From the NCBI GenBank assembly GCA_029259745.1, contig JAJDEO010000070.1, positions 1 to 64,000 of the forward strand: 64,000 nt of DNA. Reading direction: 5' to 3'. A program made the position numbers and the translations under genes. This DNA is from Planctomycetota bacterium. GTDB taxonomy: Bacteria > Planctomycetota > B15-G4. The notes beneath the pieces are model-generated. The model was not told the DNA's origin. It searched no databases and was given only the letters and a program-made list of their open reading frames with translations. Positions 53,975 to 62,912 of this stretch are shown here, one piece after another (the first letter of the stretch is position 1; the number at the start of each line of letters is the position of its first letter).

Positions 53975-54522
53975 GTCGTTGACACGACAGCCCCTGTCAT
54001 ACCGGCTTTTTGAAGAACCGGCAAAAGCGCGCGCCGCATTTTCAGCGGCTCTACATGGGGCCAGTGGCGATTTGAAGCTCCGAAGAGGCTGGACCACACG
54101 TGCGCATGTGCATTCATGTTCAAGAAGTGCACATACGCGCACAAACTACGCGCGCGACGACGCATTCATACAGTGACTCGCCTTGATATGAGCTCCTCAA
54201 CGACGAATCCGCCATTGGCACTCGCTTTGCAGTGTGTTGGTTCGGCGGCGCACGAGGATAAGGCCCCATTCCACGGCGGCGCCGACCTGCGGGCTCCCAT
54301 CTCTCGCCTTTTCGGCGAGCTTCTTCGGAAGCAGCGGCGGCCCCTCGCTGAGATGGGAGCCCACTTTCCCCCATTGGGAAGCCCCGACCGGCGGGGACCG
54401 CAGCGCCCCGGCAGCCGCACGGCTCGCGCCGAGCCTCAGCGCGCCGCGGGTGTCGCTGCGAGCACCTCGCCGAGGTCCACGGTTGAAGCGTCGTAGCGCG
54501 TGGTCGTGACGCCCTGGCCCAT
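53975..54522. other. Structured intergenic region with stacked hairpins
   Basis: No convincing protein gene. Successive inverted repeats on the plus strand: GGGCTCCCATCTC (54291-54303) with GAGATGGGAGCCC (54350-54362), exact over 13 bp and enclosing CTCGCC-TTTT-CGGCGAG and GCTTC-TTCG-GAAGC, a UUCG tetraloop hairpin; then TTCCC-CCATT-GGGAA, CCCCG-ACCGG-CGGGG, CGCAGCG (54399-54405) with CGCTGCG (54454-54460) enclosing GGCTCG-CGC-CGAGCC (54421-54435), and ACCTCG-C-CGAGGT. The UUCG loop exists only if read rightward. It may instead be the 3' end of the GNAT transcript from the right. Confidence 0.55.
54215..54231 (+). promoter_or_regulatory. Candidate sigma-54 (-24/-12) promoter
   Basis: TTGGCACTCGCTTTGCA matches the sigma-54 consensus TTGGCACG-N4-TTGCW at 12 of 13 fixed positions; GG and GC are exactly 10 bases apart. 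It points rightward, with a start expected near 54243, into the hairpin-rich stretch and away from the sigma-54 activator gene, which begins about 240 bp to the left on the other strand. Confidence 0.55.
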
Positions 54523-55491
54523 CTACGACGTGCGTGCGAGGTAGCCCTCGAGGTCGCGCTCGTCGGGACGAGCAAGAACGGTCTCGACCCACGCGCGCGT
54601 CTCGGCCTCGATCACCTTCATCTCGTGGACGCAGGCGTGGAGGTCGGTGCCGATGACGTCGCTGAACCGGTGCGGACTCTCGACGGGTGCCCAGAAGAGA
54701 CGTTGGCGCAGGATGTCGCCCGCGCACCACCAGTCGACGAGCAGCCAGATGCCTTCGAGTCCCGCGTGCAAGACGACGAACCCGACGCCGAAGCGCCCCG
54801 ACGTTGCAGCAGGAACGGGCAGCGCGGCGAGCGCGACGTCGCAGGCGGCCTCGAGCACGTCGGGCGCAACGCCTTCGGGCGCGGCCGCAAGCGCGTGGAC
54901 CTTCAGCGTCCATCCGTTGCCGTGGCGCAGGCCGACGAAACTCGCCCGGCGAAGTTCGAAGCCCTCGAGGGATGCGCTGCCCGTGGTGCTTTGATCGACG
55001 AACGGCACGTCGTCGCTCGCGGCCGCAGCGCGCGCGTCGAGCGAGAAGCGCAGTTTGCTCTTCGACGTTGCGCCGAGTCGCGCATAGAAGCGCGCGGCGT
55101 CGGTGTTCCAGTCGGGTGTCTGCCACTGGACCTCACGGTGACCCCGCCCGACGGCCGCCGCGGCCACCGCGCGCACGAGACGCTCACCGATGCGCTGGCC
55201 GCGCTGACCGTCGCGAACGAAGAGACAGTCCATGTGCGTGAAGCACGTGCCGTTCCACGTCGACGCCTCGTCCGAATGCGTCGCGTAGCCGACAAGCTGG
55301 CCTTCGCGCTCGGCGACGATGCACTCGAGGCGCGCACCGGGACCGAAGAGCGACTGCTGCACGCGCTCGGCAGCACCGTCGCGCACGAACTCCTGCCTCT
55401 CGTAGGCCGCATGCGCAGCACAGAGTTCGACGAGTTCAGAAAGGTCGGCAAGCGTGGCGGGACGAAGAACAGCAGAGTTCGACAGGAACAT
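54523..55491 (-). CDS. GNAT acetyltransferase fused to an unknown C-terminal domain
   Basis: A 322-residue protein. Residues ~8-145 are a GNAT N-acetyltransferase: RPATLADLSELVELCAAHA, then the acetyl-CoA-binding block MDCLFVRDGQRGQRIGERLV (R/Q-x-x-G-x-G/A) and DWNTDAARFYARLGA. The next ~150 residues (LKVHALAAAPEGVAPDVLEA, FGVGFVVLHAGLEGIWLLVD, WWCAGDILRQRLFWAPVESP) are a second alpha/beta domain I cannot name. ATG at 55491. It is divergent from the TMEM175-like gene. Substrate unknown. Confidence 0.78.
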   Translation of the reverse strand: MFLSNSAVLRPATLADLSELVELCAAHAAYERQEFVRDGAAERVQQSLFGPGARLECIVAEREGQLVGYATHSDEASTWNGTCFTHMDCLFVRDGQRGQRIGERLVRAVAAAAVGRGHREVQWQTPDWNTDAARFYARLGATSKSKLRFSLDARAAAASDDVPFVDQSTTGSASLEGFELRRASFVGLRHGNGWTLKVHALAAAPEGVAPDVLEAACDVALAALPVPAATSGRFGVGFVVLHAGLEGIWLLVDWWCAGDILRQRLFWAPVESPHRFSDVIGTDLHACVHEMKVIEAETRAWVETVLARPDERDLEGYLARTS

Positions 55492-55573
55492 GGCAAGCGC
55501 CTCCGGGCAACGGACGACGCGAGGATAGCTGGGCAGGCTGCTACGATTCCCGCGCCTCTCCCCGGAGCCATCC

Positions 55574-56233
55574 ATGAATCACGACACGACGCGCGTCGAA
55601 GCCTTCAGCGACGCCGTCTTCGGCTTCTCGGCCACGCTGCTCGTCGTGTCGCTCGAGATCCCGACCGACTTCGACGAGCTCGTCGCGAACCTCTACGGCT
55701 TCATCCCGTTCAGCGTCACCTTCGCGGCGCTCGTGCTCATCTGGTCGATTCACCGCGGCTTCTTCGCGCGCTTTCGCTTCGCCGACAACTGGATCATCGC
55801 CTTCAACGCCGCGCTGCTCTTCGTCGTGCTCTTCTACGTCTACCCGTTGAAGTTCATGGCCCACTCGCTCGTCGAGGCGCTCGACCTCGTGCCCGCGTCG
55901 CACGACCGCGCCCGCCTTGCGAACATCGACTCACTCGGCACGCTCTTCCTGCTCTACAGCGCGGGCTTCGGGGCGCTCTTCCTCTTCGTGGCGCTGATGT
56001 ACCGCCACGTTGCGCGCCTCGCAGAGCGCCTGAAGCTGACGCCGAGACAAGCCCACGACGCGCGTTGGATCGGGCGTCAGTACTTCATCTTCGTCGGTGT
56101 TGCAGCAACGTCGATCGTCCTCACGCTCACCGGCGTCGGCCTCACGATCGGGCTGCCCGGTTGGATCTACGCGGCACTCGGACCGCTCTGCTACACGCAT
56201 GGCAAGTGGAGTGAGAAGAGCGCGCCGCGTTGA
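55574..56233 (+). CDS. TMEM175-family potassium channel-like protein
   Basis: A 219-residue membrane protein of six helices. RVEAFSDAVFGFSATLLVVS carries the family signature FSD near the start of helix 1 and a second-half equivalent is weaker, as in bacterial TMEM175 (DUF1211) channels. These form K+ channels as tetramers. The gene begins 82 bp from the divergent GNAT gene. Gating signal unknown. Confidence 0.88.
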   Translation: MNHDTTRVEAFSDAVFGFSATLLVVSLEIPTDFDELVANLYGFIPFSVTFAALVLIWSIHRGFFARFRFADNWIIAFNAALLFVVLFYVYPLKFMAHSLVEALDLVPASHDRARLANIDSLGTLFLLYSAGFGALFLFVALMYRHVARLAERLKLTPRQAHDARWIGRQYFIFVGVAATSIVLTLTGVGLTIGLPGWIYAALGPLCYTHGKWSEKSAPR

Positions 56234-56503
56234 GCGACACGATGCGGACACGGGCTCCTCGCGCAACGAAGAGATGCGCGGCACTCGCGCCGAGCGTCCC
56301 GTCTCACTCGCCATCGCGTTGTCTCTCTCGCGGCGTCACACGGTTGGAAAGGCCCCTGACGGCGTTTAGACACTGCACCCGGCACCGATCCGTCCGTAGA
56401 AGCTGCCCGAGCCCCGCGTACGCCCCATGACGCGCGAAGCGCAGGAAAAGTCCGCGGACTCACCCGCGCTTCGGAAGACTCATGCCGCGCCGCCCGTGCC
56501 GAC

Positions 56504-57790
56504 TCAGCGGAACGGGATGCCCGGGTACCAGAACTCGCTGTCGGCCTTGGCCTTCTCGGCGTAGTCGACGAGCACCCACTCGATCCACTTCGACTCGAAG
56601 TTCAGCATCGAAAGACCGAAGGCTTCCTTGAGGATGTCGCCGGTGCGCGTCTCTTGCTTGGCGAGCTTCATCGCCACGCCCATCTGCTTGCGGTCGAAGT
56701 TGTTCATGAGAAAGTCGACCCAGCTCCAGGCGAACTGGTGCTGCTTGGCGTTGAGTGCCTGCGTGGGCAGCGTGGCGACCTCGGCGAACTTCGGTGTGGC
56801 CTCGGCGCGCACGGCCTTGAGGACGTTCTTGTACCAGTCGTTGCCCTTCCAGCGATCCGTCGTGTCCTGCTCGCGGATGCAGTAGGTGTCGGTGCTGCCT
56901 GCCTGCCGACGCTCGAACCAATGCGCAAGACCGGCGTCGAGCCAACCGTACTTGTCGTTGAGCCACGGCGGCGTGAGGCCGTACTCGCCCGGTCCGAACC
57001 AACGGATGTCGTAGAAGACGGACGTGAACTGGTGCGTCATCGAGTGCGTGAGGTGACGGAAGAAGTCGTCGTCACTCGGGTAGAGGCTCTTGTCACGGAA
57101 CGTGACGAGCGCCGACTCCTTCTTCGCACCGCCCGCGCGCTTGACCGTCGTGTCGCCGATCAGCCCCGTGTAGACGGGCATGACGCGCCGCGCCTCGCGC
57201 AGCTTGTCGAAGACGTAGACGTGGTGCTTGTTGCGGAGGTTGTTGCCGTCCTCGATGCCGAACATCTCTTGGAAGTTCGCGTACATCTCTTCGAGGCGCG
57301 CGGCGTAGAGGTGCGCGGCCTGCCACTCGTTGTAACTCTTCTTGTCGGCCGTCTTGATCTTCGGGACGCCCCACGCGATGTAGAAGTGCGTGGTCTCGAC
57401 GTGGGCGATGTCACCGGGCTTCTTCTTGCCGGCGATCTCGTCGATGCGGCGACGCTCGGCAAGCCATTCTTCGCCGGCCGCCTTGTGCGCGTCCCACTCA
57501 GCCTGTGCCGCGGCCTTGAGGTCAGCATCTTGATTGCGGCGACACACCAACCACGGCAACCCCAGATTCGGTTCCTCGATCAGCGCCGACGACCAGATGA
57601 CTTTCCACGTCTCGCCTTCCTGCAGCGCGATGTCGTACTTGCCATCGATCTCGTACTCTTCCTTGCCGGTGGAGAAGCAACCGCCCCACGCGGGCTCGCC
57701 ATCGCGCGGACCGTCGTCGACGGTGGCAGCGGAGACGGCGGGCAGGAACAGCGCAAGGGCCGTTGCGACGCGTGGGAGGAACGTCGTCAT
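56504..57790 (-). CDS. Exported peptidase-MA-like protein with degenerate metal site
   Basis: A 428-residue protein with a signal peptide (MTTFLPRVATALALFLPAVS). The C-terminal half has the layout of gluzincin (peptidase MA/DUF1570-like) domains: a first helix HLTHSMTHQFTSVFYD and, ~45 residues on, WLDAGLAHWFERR. The usual HExxH reads HSMTH here, so the catalytic Glu is Ser, and the usual 'NEGLAE' third ligand reads DAGLAH. Both key acids are missing, so protease activity is doubtful. The N-terminal half (ETTHFYIAWGVPKIKTADKK) is the common pre-domain. Start ATG 57790. Function unknown. Confidence 0.68.
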   Translation of the reverse strand: MTTFLPRVATALALFLPAVSAATVDDGPRDGEPAWGGCFSTGKEEYEIDGKYDIALQEGETWKVIWSSALIEEPNLGLPWLVCRRNQDADLKAAAQAEWDAHKAAGEEWLAERRRIDEIAGKKKPGDIAHVETTHFYIAWGVPKIKTADKKSYNEWQAAHLYAARLEEMYANFQEMFGIEDGNNLRNKHHVYVFDKLREARRVMPVYTGLIGDTTVKRAGGAKKESALVTFRDKSLYPSDDDFFRHLTHSMTHQFTSVFYDIRWFGPGEYGLTPPWLNDKYGWLDAGLAHWFERRQAGSTDTYCIREQDTTDRWKGNDWYKNVLKAVRAEATPKFAEVATLPTQALNAKQHQFAWSWVDFLMNNFDRKQMGVAMKLAKQETRTGDILKEAFGLSMLNFESKWIEWVLVDYAEKAKADSEFWYPGIPFR

Positions 57791-58131
57791 GGAAGGGACC
57801 TCGGGGAGGGCGGTCGATTCGGGGCTCGCATGATAGCAGGGCGCACGTGGGGCTCGCGCGCAAGGCGCCCCGGGACTTGCAAGAGACGGCGTTCGACGAC
57901 GATCGCTGACGCCGGAGCTGGCGCGAGCGGCGCGAACAGACGCACGAAGCCGTCATGGAGCGGGACGAGTGTTGCGGGCTCGGTCGTTCGAGGCCCAGCG
58001 CCTCCGAAGACGAGGGCTCGGGGCCGCTCGCGCCGCTCGTGACACGCGACGTCGAGGCGAGAGCCGCGCCCCTGTCACTCGGGTCGCCGAGGATGTCGCG
58101 AGCAGGTCGACGGAAGCACCGTCCCGCTCAT
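57791..58131. other. Intergenic region, no gene seen
   Basis: This 341-bp stretch lies downstream of hutI and upstream of the peptidase-like gene, both on the minus strand. Open frames are composition artefacts. No strong hairpin or recognisable promoter was found. Confidence 0.5.
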
Positions 58132-59448
58132 CTACTGACGGGCGTCTCTCCGCGCGTGGACCACGCGACCGTCCTTCATGACGACGTCGACGGGATTCCA
58201 GCCGGTCTGGTAGCCGAGGAAGAGGTGGTTGGGGACATCGAGCACACAGAGGTCGGCGCGGGCGCCGGGTCGCAGCATGCCGCGTTCGCCTGGGAGTCCG
58301 AGCGTCGAGGCGGCGTTGCGCGTGGCCGCGACGAGCGCCTGGGCCACCGTCATGCCGAGCAGCCCGCAGGCGAGCGAGATGATCTGCACCATCGACGGGA
58401 TGTACGACGTGCCCGGGTTGAAGTCGCTCGCGATCGCGATCGGAAGGCCGGCGGCGCGCATGGCTTCGACGGGCGCGACCTCCGCGAGGCGCAGCGAAAA
58501 GCACGTGCCGGGGAGGAGCACGGGCGTGACGCCCTTCTCGGCCATCGCCGTGATCCCGCCGGGTGAGACTTTCACGAGGTGATCGGCCGTGCGCGCGCCC
58601 ATCTCGGCGGCGAGTTCGGCCGCTCCGACGGGCGCGAGTTCGTCGGCATGCACGCGGAGGTCGAGCCCGACGGCCTGCGCGCCGGCGAGCACCGTGCGGG
58701 CCTCGTCGACCGTGTACGCGCCTTGGTCGCAGAAGACGTCCGCCGAGCGGGCCAGTCCGCGCTCGGCGACAGCCGGCAGGATCTCGTCGACGACGAGGCG
58801 AATGTAGGCGTCGCGGTCCTCGCGGAACTCGAGCGGGACCTGGTGTGCCGCGAGACACGTGCGGTCGATGTCGACAGCGTGCGACGCGTCCGCCTCGCCG
58901 AGCAGCTCGAGCGCGAGCCACTCCGTCTGTGGCGTCAGCCCGTAGCCGCTCTTGGCCTCGATCGTCGTCGTGCCGCACTGCAGGAAGCGGTCGAGGTGCG
59001 TGTCGAGCTTAGCCGCGAGCTCGTCGCGCGACGCGTCGCGCAGGGCGCGCACCGACGAAAAGATGCCCCCACCCGCTGCCGTGATCTCCTGATAGCTCGC
59101 GCCGCGCGCGCGCATGTCGAACTCGCCCTCGCGCGTGGTCGCGAAGACCGGGTGCGTGTGCGCGTCGACGAAACCGGGGACGACCGTTCCGCCGCGGGCA
59201 TCGAGGCGCTCGGGCGCGTCGAACCGCGCGAGCAGCGCAGCCTCGTCGTCGACCGCCACGATCTCGCCATCGCGGACGGCCAGCGCGGCGCCCGACCAGA
59301 CCCCACAGTCGTCCTGGTCCGTTCCACACAGAGCCGCCACGGCGCCCCGAGCGGGCCACGCATGTCGGGCCTCCCGGCCGAACAGTTCGGGTGCACACGT
59401 CACGACTTCCGCCGCTCCGTGCACGATCACATCCACATCTTCCTTCAC
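58132..59448 (-). CDS. hutI: Imidazolonepropionase
   Basis: Third step of histidine degradation, hydrolysing 4-imidazolone-5-propanoate to N-formimino-glutamate. The 438-residue amidohydrolase has His97 and His99 in PGFVDAHTHPVFA, then IEAKSGYGLTPQTE, LAAHQVPLEFREDRD, VFCDQGAYTVDEAR, LRVHADELAPVGAAELAAE, and the last metal ligand in ASDFNPGTSYI, all HutI-specific. Start GTG 59448 with AGGAG six bases upstream. No hutH, hutU or hutG is next to it, so the rest of the pathway is elsewhere or absent. Confidence 0.96.
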   Translation of the reverse strand: MKEDVDVIVHGAAEVVTCAPELFGREARHAWPARGAVAALCGTDQDDCGVWSGAALAVRDGEIVAVDDEAALLARFDAPERLDARGGTVVPGFVDAHTHPVFATTREGEFDMRARGASYQEITAAGGGIFSSVRALRDASRDELAAKLDTHLDRFLQCGTTTIEAKSGYGLTPQTEWLALELLGEADASHAVDIDRTCLAAHQVPLEFREDRDAYIRLVVDEILPAVAERGLARSADVFCDQGAYTVDEARTVLAGAQAVGLDLRVHADELAPVGAAELAAEMGARTADHLVKVSPGGITAMAEKGVTPVLLPGTCFSLRLAEVAPVEAMRAAGLPIAIASDFNPGTSYIPSMVQIISLACGLLGMTVAQALVAATRNAASTLGLPGERGMLRPGARADLCVLDVPNHLFLGYQTGWNPVDVVMKDGRVVHARRDARQ

Positions 59449-59759
59449 GGATTCTCCTGTCGGTCGGGCGCCACGCTCCCGCCGGGCATTGGCAGAGGCA
59501 GCGCTGGCCGGGATGAAAGTGCGCTCTTGCCGGGGCCGAGATCAAGCCGACGGGTGTCGAAGTTCGATGCAGCGGGTGACGCCGCCGACCAGATGCCACG
59601 GGTCGCGGGCACTCGCTCGCGCGCCGATGGTATCGTGGTGGGCGTGCCATCGGGACGCTCCCGGGGCGCTGCCAGCGGCGGGTCATCGCTCCGCCGCGGA
59701 CCATTCCTACCCTGGAACCTCCACCTCTTCACTCGACCGCCGCGATCGCCGACGCGCTC
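59449..59759. other. Intergenic region between divergent genes
   Basis: About 311 bp separate the hutI start from the CorC-like coding frame. It should contain both promoters; none is obvious. The plus-strand frame in phase with the CorC-like gene stays open through most of it but has no ATG or GTG before 59808. Confidence 0.5.
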
Positions 59760-59807
59760 CTGGCGTCGGCTGACCTCTGGGTCACGATCGCACTCGCCCT
59801 GCTGGCC

Positions 59808-61004
59808 GTGCTGCTTGCCACCGTCGAACACGGGTGGCAGACGCTCTCGCACAGCCGCCTGATCGAGAGCGCTGAGGGTCCGCTTGCACGCGACCGGATG
59901 ATCGACCTCCTCACGCACAGTGAGAAGGTCGAATCGGCGCTGATCGTCTTGCGCGTCGCCACGCTGGTCGCGCTCTTGATGTCGCTGCTGAACCTGGTCG
60001 CCGGTGACGGGCCGATCGACGGCATCGTCGTCGCCATCACGGGCGGGTGTTCCTTCGCCTTCATCACGATCTTCTGCCGCCTGCTCCCCGACGAGCTCGG
60101 CGTCGAGCGTCTGCAGCGCATCGTGCGCTCGACGATGGGCATGGCCGTCGGCATCGGCCGCGTCCTCGATCCGCCGATCGACATGACGCGCCGCGCCCTG
60201 CGCCGCGTGACCGGCCACACCGACGACGACGAGAAGGAAGCGCTGGCCGACGAGATCCTCAGCTACGTCGAGGAAGGCGAGCGCGGCGGACACTTCGAGA
60301 ACGAGCAGGTCCAGATGATCGAGAAGATCCTCGAACTGCGCGACACCGAGGTGCACAAGCACATGACGCCGCGCACGGACATGGACGTGCTCGACATCAA
60401 CGCCACGGTCGACCAGGCCCGCGCGATGGCGATCGAAACGGGCCGCTCGCGCTATCCGCTCGTGGAAGACGACGACGTCGACAAGATCGTCGGCATCGTG
60501 CACGTGAAGGACATGCTCAGCCGCGACGGGAGCGAGCCCGTGCGCGCGTTGGCGCGCGATCCGTGGTTCGTCCCGGAGTCGAAGTTTTGCACGGCGCTGC
60601 TGAGCGAGTTCCGCGTGCAGCGTGCGCACCTCGCGGTCGTGCTCGACGAGTACGGCGGCACGGCCGGGATCATCACGATCGAGGACGTCCTCGAGGAGAT
60701 CGTCGGCGAGATCGACGACGAGTTCGACGAGGACGAGGTGAAGATCGAGCTCGAGAAGATCGACGACCACAACGCCTTCGCGCCGGGCGCGATGCACGTC
60801 GACGAACTCAACGAAGCCATGTCGATCAACCTGCCCGAGAGCGACGACTGGGCCACGCTGGGCGGGTTCATCTTCAACACGCTCGGACGTCTACCCCACG
60901 AGGGTGAGATCCTGACGTGGGAGAACATCCGCCTGCGGGTCGACCGCGTGGTCGATCGACGCGTCGATCGCGTGCGCGTCGAGATCATGGAAGCGGCCGC
61001 TTAG
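59808..61004 (+). CDS. CorC/HlyC-type CBS-pair membrane protein, start uncertain
   Basis: A 398-residue protein (as started at GTG 59808). Hydrophobic helices at the N-terminus, a CBS pair (MTPRTDMDVLDINATVDQAR to VGIVHVKDML, then FRVQRAHLAVVLDEYGGTAG) and a CorC_HlyC C-terminal domain (TLGGFIFNTLGRLPHEGEIL). The DEYGGTAGIITIEDVLEEIV block is diagnostic. The family is linked to Mg2+/Co2+ efflux or tolerance. GTG 59808 falls inside a hydrophobic run; codons upstream read LASADLWVTIALALLAVLLA as one complete helix with no ATG/GTG, so the true start may be a CTG (59760) or another rare codon. Confidence 0.85.
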   Translation: MLLATVEHGWQTLSHSRLIESAEGPLARDRMIDLLTHSEKVESALIVLRVATLVALLMSLLNLVAGDGPIDGIVVAITGGCSFAFITIFCRLLPDELGVERLQRIVRSTMGMAVGIGRVLDPPIDMTRRALRRVTGHTDDDEKEALADEILSYVEEGERGGHFENEQVQMIEKILELRDTEVHKHMTPRTDMDVLDINATVDQARAMAIETGRSRYPLVEDDDVDKIVGIVHVKDMLSRDGSEPVRALARDPWFVPESKFCTALLSEFRVQRAHLAVVLDEYGGTAGIITIEDVLEEIVGEIDDEFDEDEVKIELEKIDDHNAFAPGAMHVDELNEAMSINLPESDDWATLGGFIFNTLGRLPHEGEILTWENIRLRVDRVVDRRVDRVRVEIMEAAA

Positions 61005-61141
61005 CAGCCTGTTGAAGAACTGCTCCGAGTGCGCCGTGCGTGACCGAGTGTGTCTGCGCGAGTGTGGGAACGCAGGCGAATCGGTGGATTCGGCGCGGCT
61101 CCCGCATCGCCCGTGAATGACACGCGGTCGGCGACGCGCTC

Positions 61142-61885
61142 TCAGCCCGCGTCTTCGTCCAGCATCCGCACGATCTCTTCTTCACCGGCAGGCTGGTGGT
61201 CCTTCACGCGCAAACTCTCGGACCATTCACGCGCGAAGTCACGCTGCAGCGTCTTGTTGATGCCGGCCGTGATGAGCATCGCGATCAGCGCGCCGAGGCT
61301 CGCCAGCCCCATGTCACGGTGCGCGTCCCAGACGTCGCCCTGCGACCCGAGGTACGCCATGCCGAGGTCACCACCGACGACGTCGGCGACGCCCCACTCG
61401 ACGAGTTCGTAGAGCATCGACGTCGACATCGTGAGATCGAGCGGCAAGAAGTAGCCCCAGAACCCGCGCACGTCGGCGATGCGCATGAACATCTCGCGCA
61501 TCGGATAGGCCAGCAGCAGGCCATACGCGAAGTGCACGAGACGGTCGAAGTGATTGCGCTCCCAACCGAACAGGCTGTTGAACGTGTGACCCGTGAGGTT
61601 GCGCCACCATTCGTCGTAGGGAACTTCCGAGTACGTGTAGTGCGCGCCGACCGCGTGCAGGCAGAGGAAGATGAAGATCAGCGTGTATGAGACGCGTGAC
61701 AGGCGCAGGCGTCGGTAGCCCGGGACGAGGAACACCAACGCGCAGACGACGAGGATGTTCTCGAGCATCCAGTCGTCGGGATGCTTGGGCTCGATGGCCC
61801 AGATCGTCCACCAGACGAGGTACAGCGCCAAGAGCACGAGCACGTAACGCCGGTGCTCCGGAAGAGACGCGCGACGTGAGTTCAT
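61142..61885 (-). CDS. DUF2238 (YjdF-like) membrane protein
   Basis: A 247-residue integral membrane protein with six or seven helices. Conserved-looking polar blocks, HAVGAHYTYSEVPYDEW, NHFDRLVHFAYGLLLAYPMR, and GDVWDAHRDMGLASLGA, match the DUF2238 family, whose function is unknown. Start ATG 61885; a longer frame adds non-conserved basic residues. It is convergent with the CorC-like gene. Confidence 0.85.
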   Translation of the reverse strand: MNSRRASLPEHRRYVLVLLALYLVWWTIWAIEPKHPDDWMLENILVVCALVFLVPGYRRLRLSRVSYTLIFIFLCLHAVGAHYTYSEVPYDEWWRNLTGHTFNSLFGWERNHFDRLVHFAYGLLLAYPMREMFMRIADVRGFWGYFLPLDLTMSTSMLYELVEWGVADVVGGDLGMAYLGSQGDVWDAHRDMGLASLGALIAMLITAGINKTLQRDFAREWSESLRVKDHQPAGEEEIVRMLDEDAG

Positions 61886-62123
61886 GCACCGGCCACCCGA
61901 CAGTCCATGGAAGGCGTGACCGACGCGACGCGTCTCACGCGGCACCATCACACCACAGCTCGGCGCGCGAGTCCCGACGCGAGCTGCAAGCTCTCCATGC
62001 GCACGCCGCCGAGCGACCGATCGCCACCCACGATCGGACGTCTTCCACCACTCTCGAGACGGCCCGACACCCCCCGCCACCGCGGCGAGAGACGTGCCGA
62101 GCCTCGATGCCCCGATGGCGAGC

Positions 62124-62912
62124 TCAGATCTCGCGGAGTGCGTCGATGGCGTGGTCGACGATGTCGCGCAGGGTGACGATCCCGACGAGGCGACCGTCGT
62201 CGACGACCGGCAGGGCGCTGACGGCTTCGTCTGCCATGAGCGCGCCGGCCGCCACGAGATCGAGGCTGGGCTCCACGGTGACGACCGAGCGCGTCATCAC
62301 CTTGCCGACGGGGAGCTCGTCCGACTCGCCGGCTCCGCGTGCGCGGCGCAGATCCCGATCGGAGACGATGCCGACCAGAGCTCCGTCATCGACGACCGGC
62401 AGGTGACGAATGCGCTTGCTCGCGCAGAGTTGACGCGCGGCGGCGAGCGTCGTCGCCGACGGGACGCTGTGCACCGGCTTCGACATGTGCTGCGCGACCG
62501 TCGCCGTCTCGGCCGCCGCGGGCTTGCTGCGACACCAGGCCTCGAGCAGGTCCGTCTCCGTGACGATCCCGGCGAGCACGTCGCCGTCCCCCACGACGGG
62601 CAGGCAGCCCACGCGCGTCGTCGCCATCTGCACGCTGGCCATCACCACCGTGTCGGCGGCGTCGATTGTCTCGAGGCCCGTGTGCATGATGTCCTCCACC
62701 GTCTCCACGTCGAAGCGCCGCGCCATGCCAGCCAGCCAGCCCGTGGCCTCGAGCAGCTCGCGATCCGAAACGAGCCCGACGAGCCGTCCGCCCTTCTCCA
62801 CGATCGGGAGGTGTCGGATGTCGTACTCGTCCATCAGCGACATGGCCTTGGCGAGGTCGGCATCGCGCGCGAGCGTGACGGGATCTGTGGTCATGATGTC
62901 CGAGACATCCAC
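62124..62912 (-). CDS. Four-CBS-domain (double Bateman) protein
   Basis: A 262-residue soluble protein composed of four CBS motifs: MDEYDIRHLPIVEKGGRLVG, MATTRVGCLPVVGDGDVLAG, CASKRIRHLPVVDDGALVG and MADEAVSALPVVDDGRLVG, each ending in 'GIVTxxD'. CBS pairs bind adenosine nucleotides. There is no attached enzyme, so it probably acts by binding another protein. Start GTG 62912 with GGAG nine bases upstream. Confidence 0.9.
   Translation of the reverse strand: MDVSDIMTTDPVTLARDADLAKAMSLMDEYDIRHLPIVEKGGRLVGLVSDRELLEATGWLAGMARRFDVETVEDIMHTGLETIDAADTVVMASVQMATTRVGCLPVVGDGDVLAGIVTETDLLEAWCRSKPAAAETATVAQHMSKPVHSVPSATTLAAARQLCASKRIRHLPVVDDGALVGIVSDRDLRRARGAGESDELPVGKVMTRSVVTVEPSLDLVAAGALMADEAVSALPVVDDGRLVGIVTLRDIVDHAIDALREI

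Noticed and set aside
54116..54496. 126-codon plus-strand open frame over the hairpin region
   Set aside because: It has no ribosome-binding site, starts upstream of the sigma-54 sequence, and its sequence is Arg/Pro/Ser-rich; the inverted repeats explain the region better.
61003..61035. Possible insertion-sequence end (AGCAGCCTGTTGAAGAACTG)
   Set aside because: It resembles some IS terminal repeats, but there is no partner repeat, target duplication or transposase nearby.
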